A stretch of DNA of 18,967 nt from the NCBI GenBank assembly GCA_002803225.1, contig NXFV01000030.1, forward strand, positions 1 to 18,967. Reading direction: 5' to 3'. Positions 8,916 to 17,434 of this stretch are shown in pieces. The notes under the pieces were generated by a model. The model searched no databases. It worked only from the letters and a program-made list of their open reading frames with translations, and was not told the origin of the DNA. Both the position numbers and the translations under genes were made by a program. The DNA is from Gamarada debralockiae (Eukaryota > Ascomycota > Leotiomycetes > Helotiales > Hyphodiscaceae). Position 1 is the stretch's first letter. Each line of letters opens with the position of its first letter.

Positions 8916-10169
8916 ATGGCAGTTCAACTGCCTCGACTGTGGGATGCATACCAAACCCTGGATATCATGACGCGTGGTAGACGTCCCATGAAGTGTGTCG
9001 CAAAATGCGTCGGAGGATACAACCCTGGCAGAAGATGCAATTACGATATTAAATGGGATCTCGCTAAAGTCGAGAACCTCCTCCAAGCGATGGAAGGCCG
9101 ACCGCCCAGAGAAGCATTTCCATTCCTCGAGGAACTCGCGCGTCTCAGCCTCTGTCAGGAGGTTCACAAGAGATATCGGGAACAGGCTGATCGGATTGTC
9201 GAGGAGTGGACGAGAGCGATCAACAAAGCCACTGGACATTATAACGGGGCCCTGCAGCCGGAAGGTATATTTCAGGAACCCTATCGAGACGGTACTGAAA
9301 ATCTGCGTGCCGAAGTTGAATATTTGCAAAGAGTTATAAACAATGAAAGGGCGGCATCGAACTCGATTGCAACCGAACGGACAGCAATCCAGCAAAGCTA
9401 CCAACAGATGACAGTCGAGCGAGATACTCTGAGCAGACAAGCAGCGGAACTGGCATCGCAGCTAAGCGAGGCAGAGGGACACTTAACTCCCTTGAGTCAA
9501 GAGCTTGACCAAGCTAAACTAGAACGCATAACTCTCTCGAAACAGGTCGAGAGCCTGACGACAAAGCTGGACATCGAAGCCCGGTCTTCCAACAAGTACC
9601 GAACCGAGACCCAAAACCAGCACAGACTTCTGTCCAATAGGGCCGAGGGCCTTCGATCGCAACTCAACCATGCACAACAACAGTCGAAGACACTTACTAT
9701 AGATCTCAAGCAAGCAGTTGACTCTCAGATCACTCTCAGCGCGGAAAATGCCACTCTCCAGTCACAGTTGGAGACCGAGCACGAGAAATATGGAAAGCTC
9801 GAGAAAAATCTTTCTTCCTCTATCACAGCACTCACCAGCCAACTCAATACTGAGCGCAATACTTCTGCTGGACTTCGCCAAGAACTGAGCATCATCCAGT
9901 TAAGTCTCATGGAAACTCAAACCGAACTGGAAGCCTTGCAACGAGATAATGAGGGATCGAAAACGACTGCTGCTGACAGGGAGACTGTGACGTCTGCTGT
10001 GAGCGAGCGGACGGAACAGCTTGATGTGTCGAAGCAACATGCGATGAAATCATTGTCTGTGGGCTTTATGGGAACGTTCAAGAAATGGAGGAAGAATTTT
10101 GGTACCTGGATTAAGAGCGTGAGAGTTCGCAACAAGGGTGATAGTGCAGATAGAGTTGAGACGGTTTGA
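8916..10169 (+). CDS. Cys/His-module plus coiled-coil protein, paralogue B
   Basis: An intronless ORF of 417 residues, the full-length member of the pair. The N-terminal module aligns with paralogue A: WDAYQTLDI (9-17), C31, C41, LEELARLSLC (71-80), H84 and EEW(T)RAI (96-102), giving C-x9-C-x38-C-x3-H. An extra C27 precedes it. Residues 110-390 form a long polar, heptad-like coiled coil rich in Gln, Thr, Ser, Glu and Leu. Both proteins share motifs within it (SSNKYRTETQ against SSKKYRAKFL; LTIDLKQAVDS against LTLDLKKAVDT). It ends in a basic tail (KKWRKNF, WIKSVRVRNK) absent from paralogue A. Homology between the two is certain. The biochemical role is unknown; DNA or protein binding plus oligomerisation is only a guess. 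Confidence 0.8.
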   Translation: MAVQLPRLWDAYQTLDIMTRGRRPMKCVAKCVGGYNPGRRCNYDIKWDLAKVENLLQAMEGRPPREAFPFLEELARLSLCQEVHKRYREQADRIVEEWTRAINKATGHYNGALQPEGIFQEPYRDGTENLRAEVEYLQRVINNERAASNSIATERTAIQQSYQQMTVERDTLSRQAAELASQLSEAEGHLTPLSQELDQAKLERITLSKQVESLTTKLDIEARSSNKYRTETQNQHRLLSNRAEGLRSQLNHAQQQSKTLTIDLKQAVDSQITLSAENATLQSQLETEHEKYGKLEKNLSSSITALTSQLNTERNTSAGLRQELSIIQLSLMETQTELEALQRDNEGSKTTAADRETVTSAVSERTEQLDVSKQHAMKSLSVGFMGTFKKWRKNFGTWIKSVRVRNKGDSADRVETV

Positions 10170-10328
10170 TAAGGTTGAAATATGACACTGACTAGCAGAT
10201 ACGCTGGAAGGCTTAAAGGTACGCATGTGTGTATGTAATAGTGAGGTATTAGCTCCGCGAATGTTTGACAGTCAGTTGTCAGCTCTTGGCTTGTACTGCA
10301 GTAGTAAGGTACTAGCTCAGGTGTCGTT

Positions 10329-10495
10329 GTTCAGGGAGGTATAACGTTTTCGTCGTTCAGGGACATAACTGCGGGCAGTTCAGAGGTATAACGCGTCGTT
10401 CAGGGACAACATTGGTATAACGAGTTGTTCAGGGACATAACTGGCGGGAGTTCAGAGGTATAACGAGTCGGTGTTCAGGGAACTATAACTTCGAC
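10329..10495 (+). repeat. Seven-copy GTTCAGGG/AGG short repeat array
   Basis: GTTCAG(G/A)G starts at 10329, 10355, 10378, 10398, 10427, 10450 and 10473 (spacing 20-29 bp). Most copies are followed by (A/G)CATAACT or AGGTATAACG. A higher-order pair is visible: 10355-10397 and 10427-10470 match almost base for base. It lies in untranslated DNA and may be part of an LTR or a local minisatellite. Confidence 0.8.
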
Positions 10496-10499
10496 GTGA

Positions 10500-11259
10500 T
10501 ATTCTTCAGGCCTTCGCAGGCGACGGTCGGGACATTCTTTGCGGGCCTTCCCAGGCCAAGGTGATGACCTTAGTATAATGTGACAGCTCTACAACTCCTA
10601 ATAGGAGGGTCGACATCACAAGGGACGTATTTGCAGAAGGTGCTGTATTGACGAAGATACTAAGGTAAGGAGAGAAGGTTCTGCAAGTACACGAAGTCTA
10701 ATATAACTCCAGGACGCGCTAGTCGAGCTAGCGCGTGACTCACTCGCAGTATGATCAGGTGACATTCGCCAGAACTGTCACAATATAAGCTAAGATTAGC
10801 ATTTCCGATCCCTTCGGAGGTCACTAGGTACCTTGTACCCCATGGCCTTCTAGACCCTCAGGGCTCACAGGTCTAGATCAATCCCTTCGAGTCCCTCCAG
10901 GCCTAGACTATTCCTCCAAGGCCTAGGCCTTACTATAGTCCTTCAGGGCTTCCGATCTTTAGAGCTTCTGTGAGTCTAGATAAACTCCTTTAGGGTCGTT
11001 GCATTTGTTGGACTAGGGCTTAACATTTAGCGTAATTCTAGGTTCGGTCACGGTGATAGTTCTGGCAAACATCACGTGGGGGTTCTTACAATTGTAAGAA
11101 CCTCGCTTAGATCACATGCACTTGTGATCACCTGATCACCCTTCTGAAATCGCCCATGAACCTGCGTTCCTTGTACTTCTGTGACGGCGGTGCATCACCT
11201 GAAGCTTAATCACGCTTTCGTATTTCATATTTCTTCAGGCACCCTTACGTACCGGTACT
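10500..11259. other. Gene-free, palindrome-rich DNA upstream of the kinase-like gene
   Basis: No ORF of interest. Inverted repeats are ACGCGCTAG/CTAGCGCGT (10714-10736, 5-base loop), TCTAGACC/GGTCTAGA (10849-10877, 13-base loop), the 22-bp palindrome at 11081-11102 and GATCACA/TGTGATC (about 11111-11130). The stretch 10800-11000 contains several diverged GGCCTAGAC/CCTTCAGGGC words. This composition suggests mobile-element DNA. The last ~130 bp before 11260 presumably hold the kinase gene's promoter and leader. Confidence 0.5.
11081..11102. repeat. 22-bp perfect palindrome, possible LTR end-to-end junction
   Basis: GGTTCTTACA, then AT, then the exact reverse complement TGTAAGAACC. TG...CA ends of this kind occur at the edges of some fungal LTRs, so this may be two element ends meeting. 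It may equally be a plain palindrome. No second copy of the putative LTR start is seen in the window. Confidence 0.5.
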
Positions 11260-12193
11260 ATGTCTGACGACTCTCTGCTTCCTACTGATGACGAAATCAT
11301 CGCTGCAGCTGTGCAGCACGCACGAGAAAGGCAATTCGGTACACCACATATAGGGACTGGCTTCCCTATCTTGCAGCACGGCCGGCCAGTGGCGTGGGTT
11401 AAATATACTGGAGACCCGGATGACCTAGAGTGCGAGGCTGCCACGCAAGCATACGTCTATGAGACGCTTAATCAACAACCGGCCTTGTTAGAATTTATTC
11501 GTGTCCCCGAGATTAAACGCATTATTCGAAGCGATAACCCGCCCTATGTGTTGGTTGTGATGGAGTATATACACGGGCATACAGTTCGACAGTGCCTCGA
11601 GAGAGAAACTACAAAGGAAAGGAGAGATCGCTTCTGGAGCCAAATTTTTTGCGCTCTTAGCACCTTACTCAACTTCCAGCCACTACCAAACACGCCTCCT
11701 GGGCCTGCTAGCGGCGGTAGAATTTCACATTTGGTTTTCGGGGAATACGGTGAGCCAGAAATAGCACCCAGAGATTTCAACTCGGCACAAGACCTTGAAA
11801 ACTACATTAACGAGACTATTGTAAGCTTCTAGCTATATATTGTCTATTACCCCAATTAGCTTACATGAGACGTAGGGCATCCACGGCGTTGATTTTGCAA
11901 GTGAGGATTTGAAACTTTGTTATTGCGATCCCCATCCGTCCAATTTTATACTTCCGTATGATGGGGGTTCGATATACGTGATAGATTTTGGGCATTGTTT
12001 TTGGCTTCCGCCTAGTTTAATGAGGTGGTCGCTATTCGTTAACTGGAGAGATGAGATTTTCGATTATTTAGGGGAGAACCTCCAAGAGCTACAGCAACTT
12101 TCGGAAACGAATCAAACAGCCCTCAGTCAGTTTAATGCGCAGCACCTTCGTCGCGAACGGCAGCGCTGGGGGCCACCACCGCCACGACCCTAG
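11260..12193 (+). CDS. Kinase-like (APH/protein kinase-like fold) protein, two exons
   Basis: Exon 1 is 11260-11820 and exon 2 is 11876-12193. The 55-bp intron (GTAAGC...GTAG) is phase 0, giving 292 residues. Kinase-fold marks are in order: VAWVKY with the ATP-binding Lys at 48, an acidic stretch at 57-60 that may supply the partner Glu, a hinge-like LVVMEYIHGHT (98-108), the catalytic loop CDPHPSNF (D205, N210) and the metal-binding IDFG (D224). The catalytic His of HxD is replaced by Cys, as in part of the APH group. Fungal genomes carry many such small kinases of unknown substrate. Without the intron, exon 1 runs into a stop at 11830-11832 before the catalytic loop. It ends one base from a convergent methyltransferase remnant. 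The proline tail RWGPPPPRP is unusual. Confidence 0.75.
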
Positions 12194-12194
12194 A

Positions 12195-12437
12195 TTAGAT
12201 AGTATAACAATCCAAGTTCTCAAGCTTCACAACTTCTATTGGATAGAACCCATGCACCCTCAGGTCCTTCATACTCTTCCTCACTTCCACTAGGAAGACC
12301 TCAAGTTCTTGCTCCGTCCATCCCAACCCACGGGTAAACGCCGCTATACTGAGGCCGGAGAGGCCTTTGAGAAGTTCAAGTGATGATGGTGTGAAGACTT
12401 CCTTCCCTCGCCTCTGCCTCAGGGCCCCGTGGTGCAA
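12195..12437 (-). pseudogene. C-terminal fragment of a TAM-type methyltransferase
   Basis: The frame contains LSIAAFTRGLGWTEQELEVF then LVEVRKSMKDLRVHGFYPI. This is the conserved end of fungal SAM-dependent (LaeA-like/TAM) methyltransferases, which normally finish with a VVYG-like strand; here EVVKLENLDCYTI is found. About 55 of the usual ~330 residues remain. No SAM-binding glycine motif is visible upstream. It resembles the second remnant at 16728-17337, so both derive from the same family. It is convergent with the kinase-like gene. Confidence 0.65.
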
Positions 12438-12850
12438 GTGGCATGGAGTGGGCTATATAGCACATACGTTAGTGACGCCCCCGAAGGATCATGGGACTGA
12501 ATCCAATGAGACGCCGTACGGAAGAAGGACGCAAGCTCTGATCCCATGTCATCACCCGGATTGGGAGTGATCTCGATGCTCATGGTCTCGCTTGTGGCAC
12601 AATGCCATGCCGAGAAATACTCCAAGTAGTTCTGAAGCCACCCTACCAGTGCTTCCGTTGTCATTTGTGTTCTCGTTGTCGTTTTAATTTTCGTTGCGTC
12701 CCAGTCCGTATGGACTACCCAAGACATACCATGAGTAGGAACTATATAGCTTGAGGTCTGAAGAAGTTTCATGGGACCAGGGGTTGCCTCAAAGTGGCCT
12801 GCGATGCCACAGGAACCTGAATGCAAAGGACATCGAAAGTTCAGGTGCAC
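12419..12850 (-). CDS. Unrecognised 143-residue ORF
   Basis: An open frame on the minus strand that overlaps the methyltransferase fragment by 19 bp in another frame. It contains Trp- and Thr-rich text (SWVVHTDWDATKIK, LVGWLQNYLEYFSAWHC) but no motif I can assign. It could be a chance frame or a relic. No splice sites were found that join it to a neighbour. Confidence 0.25.
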   Translation of the reverse strand: MHLNFRCPLHSGSCGIAGHFEATPGPMKLLQTSSYIVPTHGMSWVVHTDWDATKIKTTTRTQMTTEALVGWLQNYLEYFSAWHCATSETMSIEITPNPGDDMGSELASFFRTASHWIQSHDPSGASLTYVLYSPLHATCTTGP

Positions 12851-13247
12851 GAACGGAAAACTTTCTCACAAGAATTTGCATGCCTCGAATAAATTGATGG
12901 GCCAGTCTAGAGATCGACAAGTCCTGGGTTCTATCTCCAAGGAGAGGCAGAGACGAGGAACTAGATCATGACAGGCTGCTAGGATATTAGGCGTGCTTGA
13001 CAGATGCTTTTGATACTTTGAGAGGTTGAGAGGCCTGAATCAGATCCTTCTCAATGAAGTGGCAATGACTCACTTTGAGTCTGTAGTGATTGGCAGACCG
13101 AAGGAGGGGAGGAATGATGAACCCGGAGATGACTGTGCGGCCTGATGAGTGCACGAAGGGCGGTTTCAGTCCCTTAGATGGTGTTTGCGTTGCAGATTTG
13201 GATACAAGGGATGGTAGGCAAGATTGACAAAGCTAGATAAACATCTC
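12851..13247. other. Intergenic; nothing recognised
   Basis: No repeat, RNA gene or coding frame stands out. It is the 3' flank of the 2EXR pseudogene. Confidence 0.4.
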
Positions 13248-14026
13248 CTATCCTGTGCCGCTGGACGAATTCTCAGAATCCAATCCACTAAACTCTCCCA
13301 CGTGCTGGTGGTCTTCCCATTCTAGTTTCCCGTTACAAATTATCTTCCCGCCCCAAGCAGCATGCTTATCTTTAATCAGATCGTGTGCCGAAAATGTCTA
13401 TTTAAGATGGGGTATACCCCAAGGAAACAGTTACGCACTTCTGAATTTTGCACTCCTTTGACGCTTCTCCAAGCCTTCCCAAGAACCCACCATACCGCCC
13501 AAAGAGTTAGCTCTATCACTACTTGTGTAGAGATTGCATCATACAATAGTATGAGTCATGGGATGTCTAAACCTAAAGATTTGAGGTTGCCATAGCGGCA
13601 CGAACGGCTAGTAGACGGATAGCTTTTGGAAGTTCTCCATTGGCGATGCTGAGGGATGACGACGGAGGTGATGAGACGGCCTGGGATTTGGCCCTTGTAG
13701 ATTCGGCATTAGACAAGTTAAAGGCGTTCGTGTTCGAAAATACGTGTTTTGTTTCGCGATGGATCTGTCGACATGTTCGCAGTAGGGATAGCGAGGCGGT
13801 GCCACGGATGTATTTATTGTAAGGGTCTTTTCTGCTCCAAGCTTTGTCTTCCATGTACAATACTAGCTCGTGACGAAGAGAAAATGGGAAGCATTCGTCT
13901 TGTGGCAGGTCGAAGTAGGGGTCGAGACGGGAGGGGATGGACATGGCCGGTAGGAAATGTGAGGACCTGTTCGTAGATGGTGTCGCGGAGCTCGCGAGGC
14001 AGATCGAGGAGTGATATGCCTATTGT
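13248..14026 (-). pseudogene. 2EXR (F-box-like) family pseudogene
   Basis: Pieces of a 2EXR protein appear in order but in different frames. SLLDLPRELRDTIYEQVL lies at about 14015-13960 with no ATG (ATA follows an in-frame TGA at 14029-14027). LLRTCRQIHRET and NAFNLSN fall in the 13944-13573 frame. LPKAIRLLAVRA follows, then stops, then GFLGRLGEASKECKIQ. Finally HAAWGGKIICNGKLEW lies in another frame, ending at about 13248. The intact neighbour at 14225-14959 has the matching landmarks LDLPREIRD, RTCRQIWQET, LPKAFALL, YDDLLEILRDAS and HLAFGGSMIYDGKLEW. At least two frameshifts and several stops have accumulated. Confidence 0.8.
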
Positions 14027-14224
14027 TCAGTGCGACCGATTTCGATGCTCCTTTTTGTTGCAAGCTGACGAGGCTCGAATGTTGCGACAAGGATTATATA
14101 TGACTGTTTCGGTAGTTGGTCTTTCATGGCTCAGTCCGAACCTGAAGAAAAGGGTAGATGACTCTTTTGATAATTGGGGTTTTAGGGGTCCAGTCTGCGA
14201 AACGGGTCGTCATTCGAGTTCAAT

Positions 14225-14959
14225 TCAAGATGCTCCAATGCATTTCCCAACATGTTCATAGTTGTTCCATTCCAGCTTCCCATCGTAGATCATACTGCCT
14301 CCAAAAGCAAGATGTAGGTCCCTAACCGTATCCTGTTCCCTCTCTGTTCCAGAATTAACACCACCGGAATAGACCATGATAGTCCTCTGGAAGTTGCACC
14401 CTATCGATGCGTCCCTCAGAATCTCCAACAAATCATCGTAGCGCGCTGAGCCAATGTCATCTCCATAGTGCTTCCTGTGTGCCAAGTCATGAAACCTTTC
14501 CCAAGAAACGACCAAATACAGTCTCTGGAAGCAACCGTGGCGAGCTCGACTCGAGAGCAACGCGAAGGCTTTAGGAAGAGTTTTGAGATACCGGTGCCTG
14601 AAGTTGAGCCATATGGATGTGATGAGACGGCTGGGTGTTTGGCCCATGGATTTGAGCGTTCGGGTCATAGAAGGAGCACTCTCGAAGGCGAAGATGTTGT
14701 TGGTCCAGATCATGCCGCGAGTCTCTTGCCAGATCTGTCGGCACGTTCGTGAGAGAGATAGTGAGAGGACATTTGTGTCTGAGATGGCGAACCCGTAATT
14801 CGGATCGTTTTCGATGATGGTGGTAGCGTGAAGGGAGAATCGAAGGCAGCGTGACGTTTTGTCTTGAAGGGGGGTCATGTAGCCGGTCGAGGAAATGAGG
14901 GCATGTTCGTAGATTATGTCGCGTATTTCGCGCGGCAGATCGAGAAAATGTGTGGTCAT
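14225..14959 (-). CDS. 2EXR-domain (F-box-like) protein
   Basis: A single-exon protein of 244 residues starting MTTHFLDLPREIRD. The opening LDLPREIRDIIYE (6-18) and SRTCRQIWQET (70-80), then NNIFAF (87-92), form the 2EXR/F-box-like signature widespread in filamentous ascomycetes. The rest (YDDLLEILRD at about 173-182, HLAFGGSMIYDGKLEW near the end) is shared only with the two neighbouring copies. The molecular role of this family is not established. An F-box-like, protein-binding function is often assumed. It is the middle copy of a head-to-tail triplet on the minus strand. Confidence 0.8.
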   Translation of the reverse strand: MTTHFLDLPREIRDIIYEHALISSTGYMTPLQDKTSRCLRFSLHATTIIENDPNYGFAISDTNVLSLSLSRTCRQIWQETRGMIWTNNIFAFESAPSMTRTLKSMGQTPSRLITSIWLNFRHRYLKTLPKAFALLSSRARHGCFQRLYLVVSWERFHDLAHRKHYGDDIGSARYDDLLEILRDASIGCNFQRTIMVYSGGVNSGTEREQDTVRDLHLAFGGSMIYDGKLEWNNYEHVGKCIGAS

Positions 14960-15167
14960 TGAGTGTGGTTGAGTGGTTTCAAAATCATCGATGCAGGTTG
15001 AATCTCGAAATCCGGAGAAAGGGGCTGGCCCACCCTGCTAGCGTGGATGTGCGGATGCTTTAGTACAGCAGTACCGGAACACCCCGAGAACGTGTCAATT
15101 AATGGATCACAATGTGTGACATTTCTTCTATTCATGCTCTTATCTCAAATCCTTCCGCGGTAAATAT

Positions 15168-16004
15168 CTATTTGTGTATCATCTCCAGCAAACTCCCGCC
15201 AACCAAGTTGAAATCTTGGAATAAAAGGCCATCTCCCACGAACACAGAACCACCCCACGCAAAATGCAAGCCTTGAAGCGTACCCTGAGCATATTCGGCC
15301 CATTCCTCCTCCCCAATGTTCCTCACTGTCTCCTCTCCAACGCTCCTCAATGCCTCCCTAAATTCTAGCACCACTAATATTCTCCTCTCGAAGACGGTCT
15401 GAGATCCCCGACTCAGAACACGCAGCAGATCATCGTACCATTGTCCTCCGGAAAGTGAATGTCTGGTACGACCAGAGTATCTCTGAGTACTGATACGATC
15501 GAGCTGCTCCTCATTCAACAATAAATCCAATCGCTGAAGGGCGCTCGCCGATTGTCCTTTGACGAGAAGATCGATTGCTTTCTGTAAGATTTCCAAGACA
15601 TTCCCTTCGATCATCCCTAGCGACAGACGAATGGAGGTAATGCAACGACTGGCAAGTTGGCTCATGCCCTTGAAGGTACATAGGAGGTTGTGTGGTGTAT
15701 GGAAAGTAAAGATGTTTGATGTCCAGAATAGATCATTTGTTTCGTTGTAAATCTGGCGGCATGTTCTTGGGAGGGATAAGTAAATGAGACCGTTGTCGGA
15801 TTCAGACCGAATTCTATCTGTAGCGGTATTCGGATTCACGACTCTGAGATAGAAGTGAGGACCTGATGCTGAAGTACTCCTTGCAAAATGATAGTGGAAT
15901 GCGTCTTTGCGACTCAGCGGGCCGATGCAGCGGGTCGGAGACACGAGACAAAGCTTCCAGATTTCGTCACGGAGTTCTCGGGGGATGGTGAGAAGATTTG
16001 CCAT
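15168..16004 (-). CDS. 2EXR-domain (F-box-like) protein, longest copy
   Basis: A single-exon protein of 278 residues. It opens MANLLTIPRELRDEIW, carries LPRTCRQIYNETNDLFW (79-95) and SNIFTF (96-101), the 2EXR landmarks, and ends with LHFAWGGSVFVGDGLLFQD in the same place as HLAFGGSMIYDGKLEW in the next copy. An insertion of about 25 residues separates the first and second landmarks compared with its neighbour. It is the upstream member of the tandem triplet, separated from the middle copy by 208 bp, and the copies are clearly diverged. A TATATAAATA-like sequence lies about 290 bp upstream (about 16290-16300), but its use is unproven. Confidence 0.8.
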   Translation of the reverse strand: MANLLTIPRELRDEIWKLCLVSPTRCIGPLSRKDAFHYHFARSTSASGPHFYLRVVNPNTATDRIRSESDNGLIYLSLPRTCRQIYNETNDLFWTSNIFTFHTPHNLLCTFKGMSQLASRCITSIRLSLGMIEGNVLEILQKAIDLLVKGQSASALQRLDLLLNEEQLDRISTQRYSGRTRHSLSGGQWYDDLLRVLSRGSQTVFERRILVVLEFREALRSVGEETVRNIGEEEWAEYAQGTLQGLHFAWGGSVFVGDGLLFQDFNLVGGSLLEMIHK

Positions 16005-16727
16005 AGCGAGTCGTTCAAAGATAGATCGTTACGCAACGCTGAGAGAATGTTGTGTTGGGGGGCCGATGGTCGTTGGCAAAAGAAAGCTGACTCGGATGAT
16101 GGCCAGTTCGGATGAAAAGAATGGATTTGGTGATTCATCTCTGCTAAAACGCTAGCCTTCCGCACGTAGCTGTGGAAGACAAATCGCTCTGCGGACGGTT
16201 CTTTCCTGGCGGCCTTGAGGGTGTTGAGATTCCAGTAATAGCTTGAGGGGTGACATTGTGATGATTAGGCCTCTATCAGTGGTAGTAGTTATATAAATAA
16301 AGCCTAGACCCTCCTGACAGCTTTATAGAATACATTCTCAGCGGACATATCTACAACATCAATGATTTCGATAGCATTTAAACACTCTTTTTGTCATTTA
16401 TCGAGAACTCATCCAGCCAGCAAGTTGTTCACTTATCACCCGTAGCGTGACAAATGTTTGATACCAGAGATCTGCTGTCAGTGCGGTCTCCAGCTAATAG
16501 ATTCCTAATTTCCTCGAGTTGGAAGAGGAATTGGCTTTGCTTGTCCCTCTGCTTTCGGACACTCTTGTCACCCAACAGCGAACGCGAAAGTAGTACACAA
16601 GATACAGATACAACATCTGCCGGTAATCTACAGATTCCGTCCGGATAAATGAAATACTGGCATCCAGACTTGCAGTTTGGAAACTGAGCTCCAGTAGTTG
16701 TGGCAGTTGAAAATTCACACTAAGTTC
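16005..16727. other. Intergenic; possible coding relic on minus strand
   Basis: No gene is recognised. One minus-strand frame (about 16725-16445) is open for about 90 codons and looks protein-like (LLSRSLLGDKSVRKQRDKQ, FLFQLEEIRNLLA). It lacks an ATG and is preceded by a TAG. It may be a relic of an unknown gene. Confidence 0.3.
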
Positions 16728-17337
16728 TCATGTTGTATATGGGCATATTGCTCTTCGCTGAGTCGTTCGACAAAAAAATGTATTGAGACTGACTCTGTGC
16801 AGGCTGTGCAGGCTTTTGCTTATACACGACACATCTTGATGAGGTAAGCTATTTTTGCTGAGGTTCTCCGGATAATCACACATAGGATAATAATCATGAA
16901 CCCTCCTATCTTTCATACACTTCCTAACATCCGCCAGAAACACCTCCACCTCTTCTGACGTCCACTCAAGGACCCTCGTATACAGCGCCATACTGAACCC
17001 GGAGAGACTTGAACTGAAGTTCTCGTCCATCCATGCCCCCAACTCCTGTTGAAGCAATTAGCTCAATGATATCCATTTGGAGGGCATCCATATTTGCTAA
17101 CCTCATCATTCGTGCAGCACATATTCTAAAATATGCCAGAGCACTATCTACGTAATTCAGAGAAGATAATATCTCACTTCCATCCTTATAAGCATGGCAC
17201 GTCTGCCCATTCTCCTGTCGATATTTCAGAATGCTCGACCCGATTGACGCCGTCGAACTCTGATCCTCCTAGAGAACATATTAAGTCATGTTTCGTGAGA
17301 GATATGAGCGTTGTTATACCTTGGCAAGGGCTGTCAT
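16728..17337 (-). pseudogene. TAM-type methyltransferase with both ends but no SAM-binding core
   Basis: A short first exon 17337-17320 (MTALAK), a 51-bp intron (17319-17269) and exon 2 from 17268 give SSTASIGSSILKYRQENGQT then HAYKDGSEIL. This is the recognisable N-terminus of fungal methyltransferases (family form: SSI..YR.ENGR.YHAYKDG). About 110 bp on, ELGAWMDENFSSSLSGFSMA then LYTRVLEWTSEEVEVFLADV and RVHDYYPM match the family C-terminus. The roughly 170-200 residues that should lie between, including the GxGxG SAM motif, are missing. The two parts are not in one frame without a further splice. It is therefore an internal-deletion pseudogene. Confidence 0.75.
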
Positions 17338-17434
17338 TAATATCGTCGGCCACCTAGAAGAGCTCGCTTTAATTGGCTTTGTAGTGAAGGTTGAAAGGTA
17401 GCACTCGCTTCGGCTTGTAAGGGCTCGGCAGTTG

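Noticed and set aside
10329..10495. CRISPR-like array
   Set aside because: Units are short and imperfect, spacers are not unique, and the genome is fungal.
16454..16718. Overlapping ORFs on both strands
   Set aside because: No motif; at most a relic in a third frame, mentioned in the intergenic entry.
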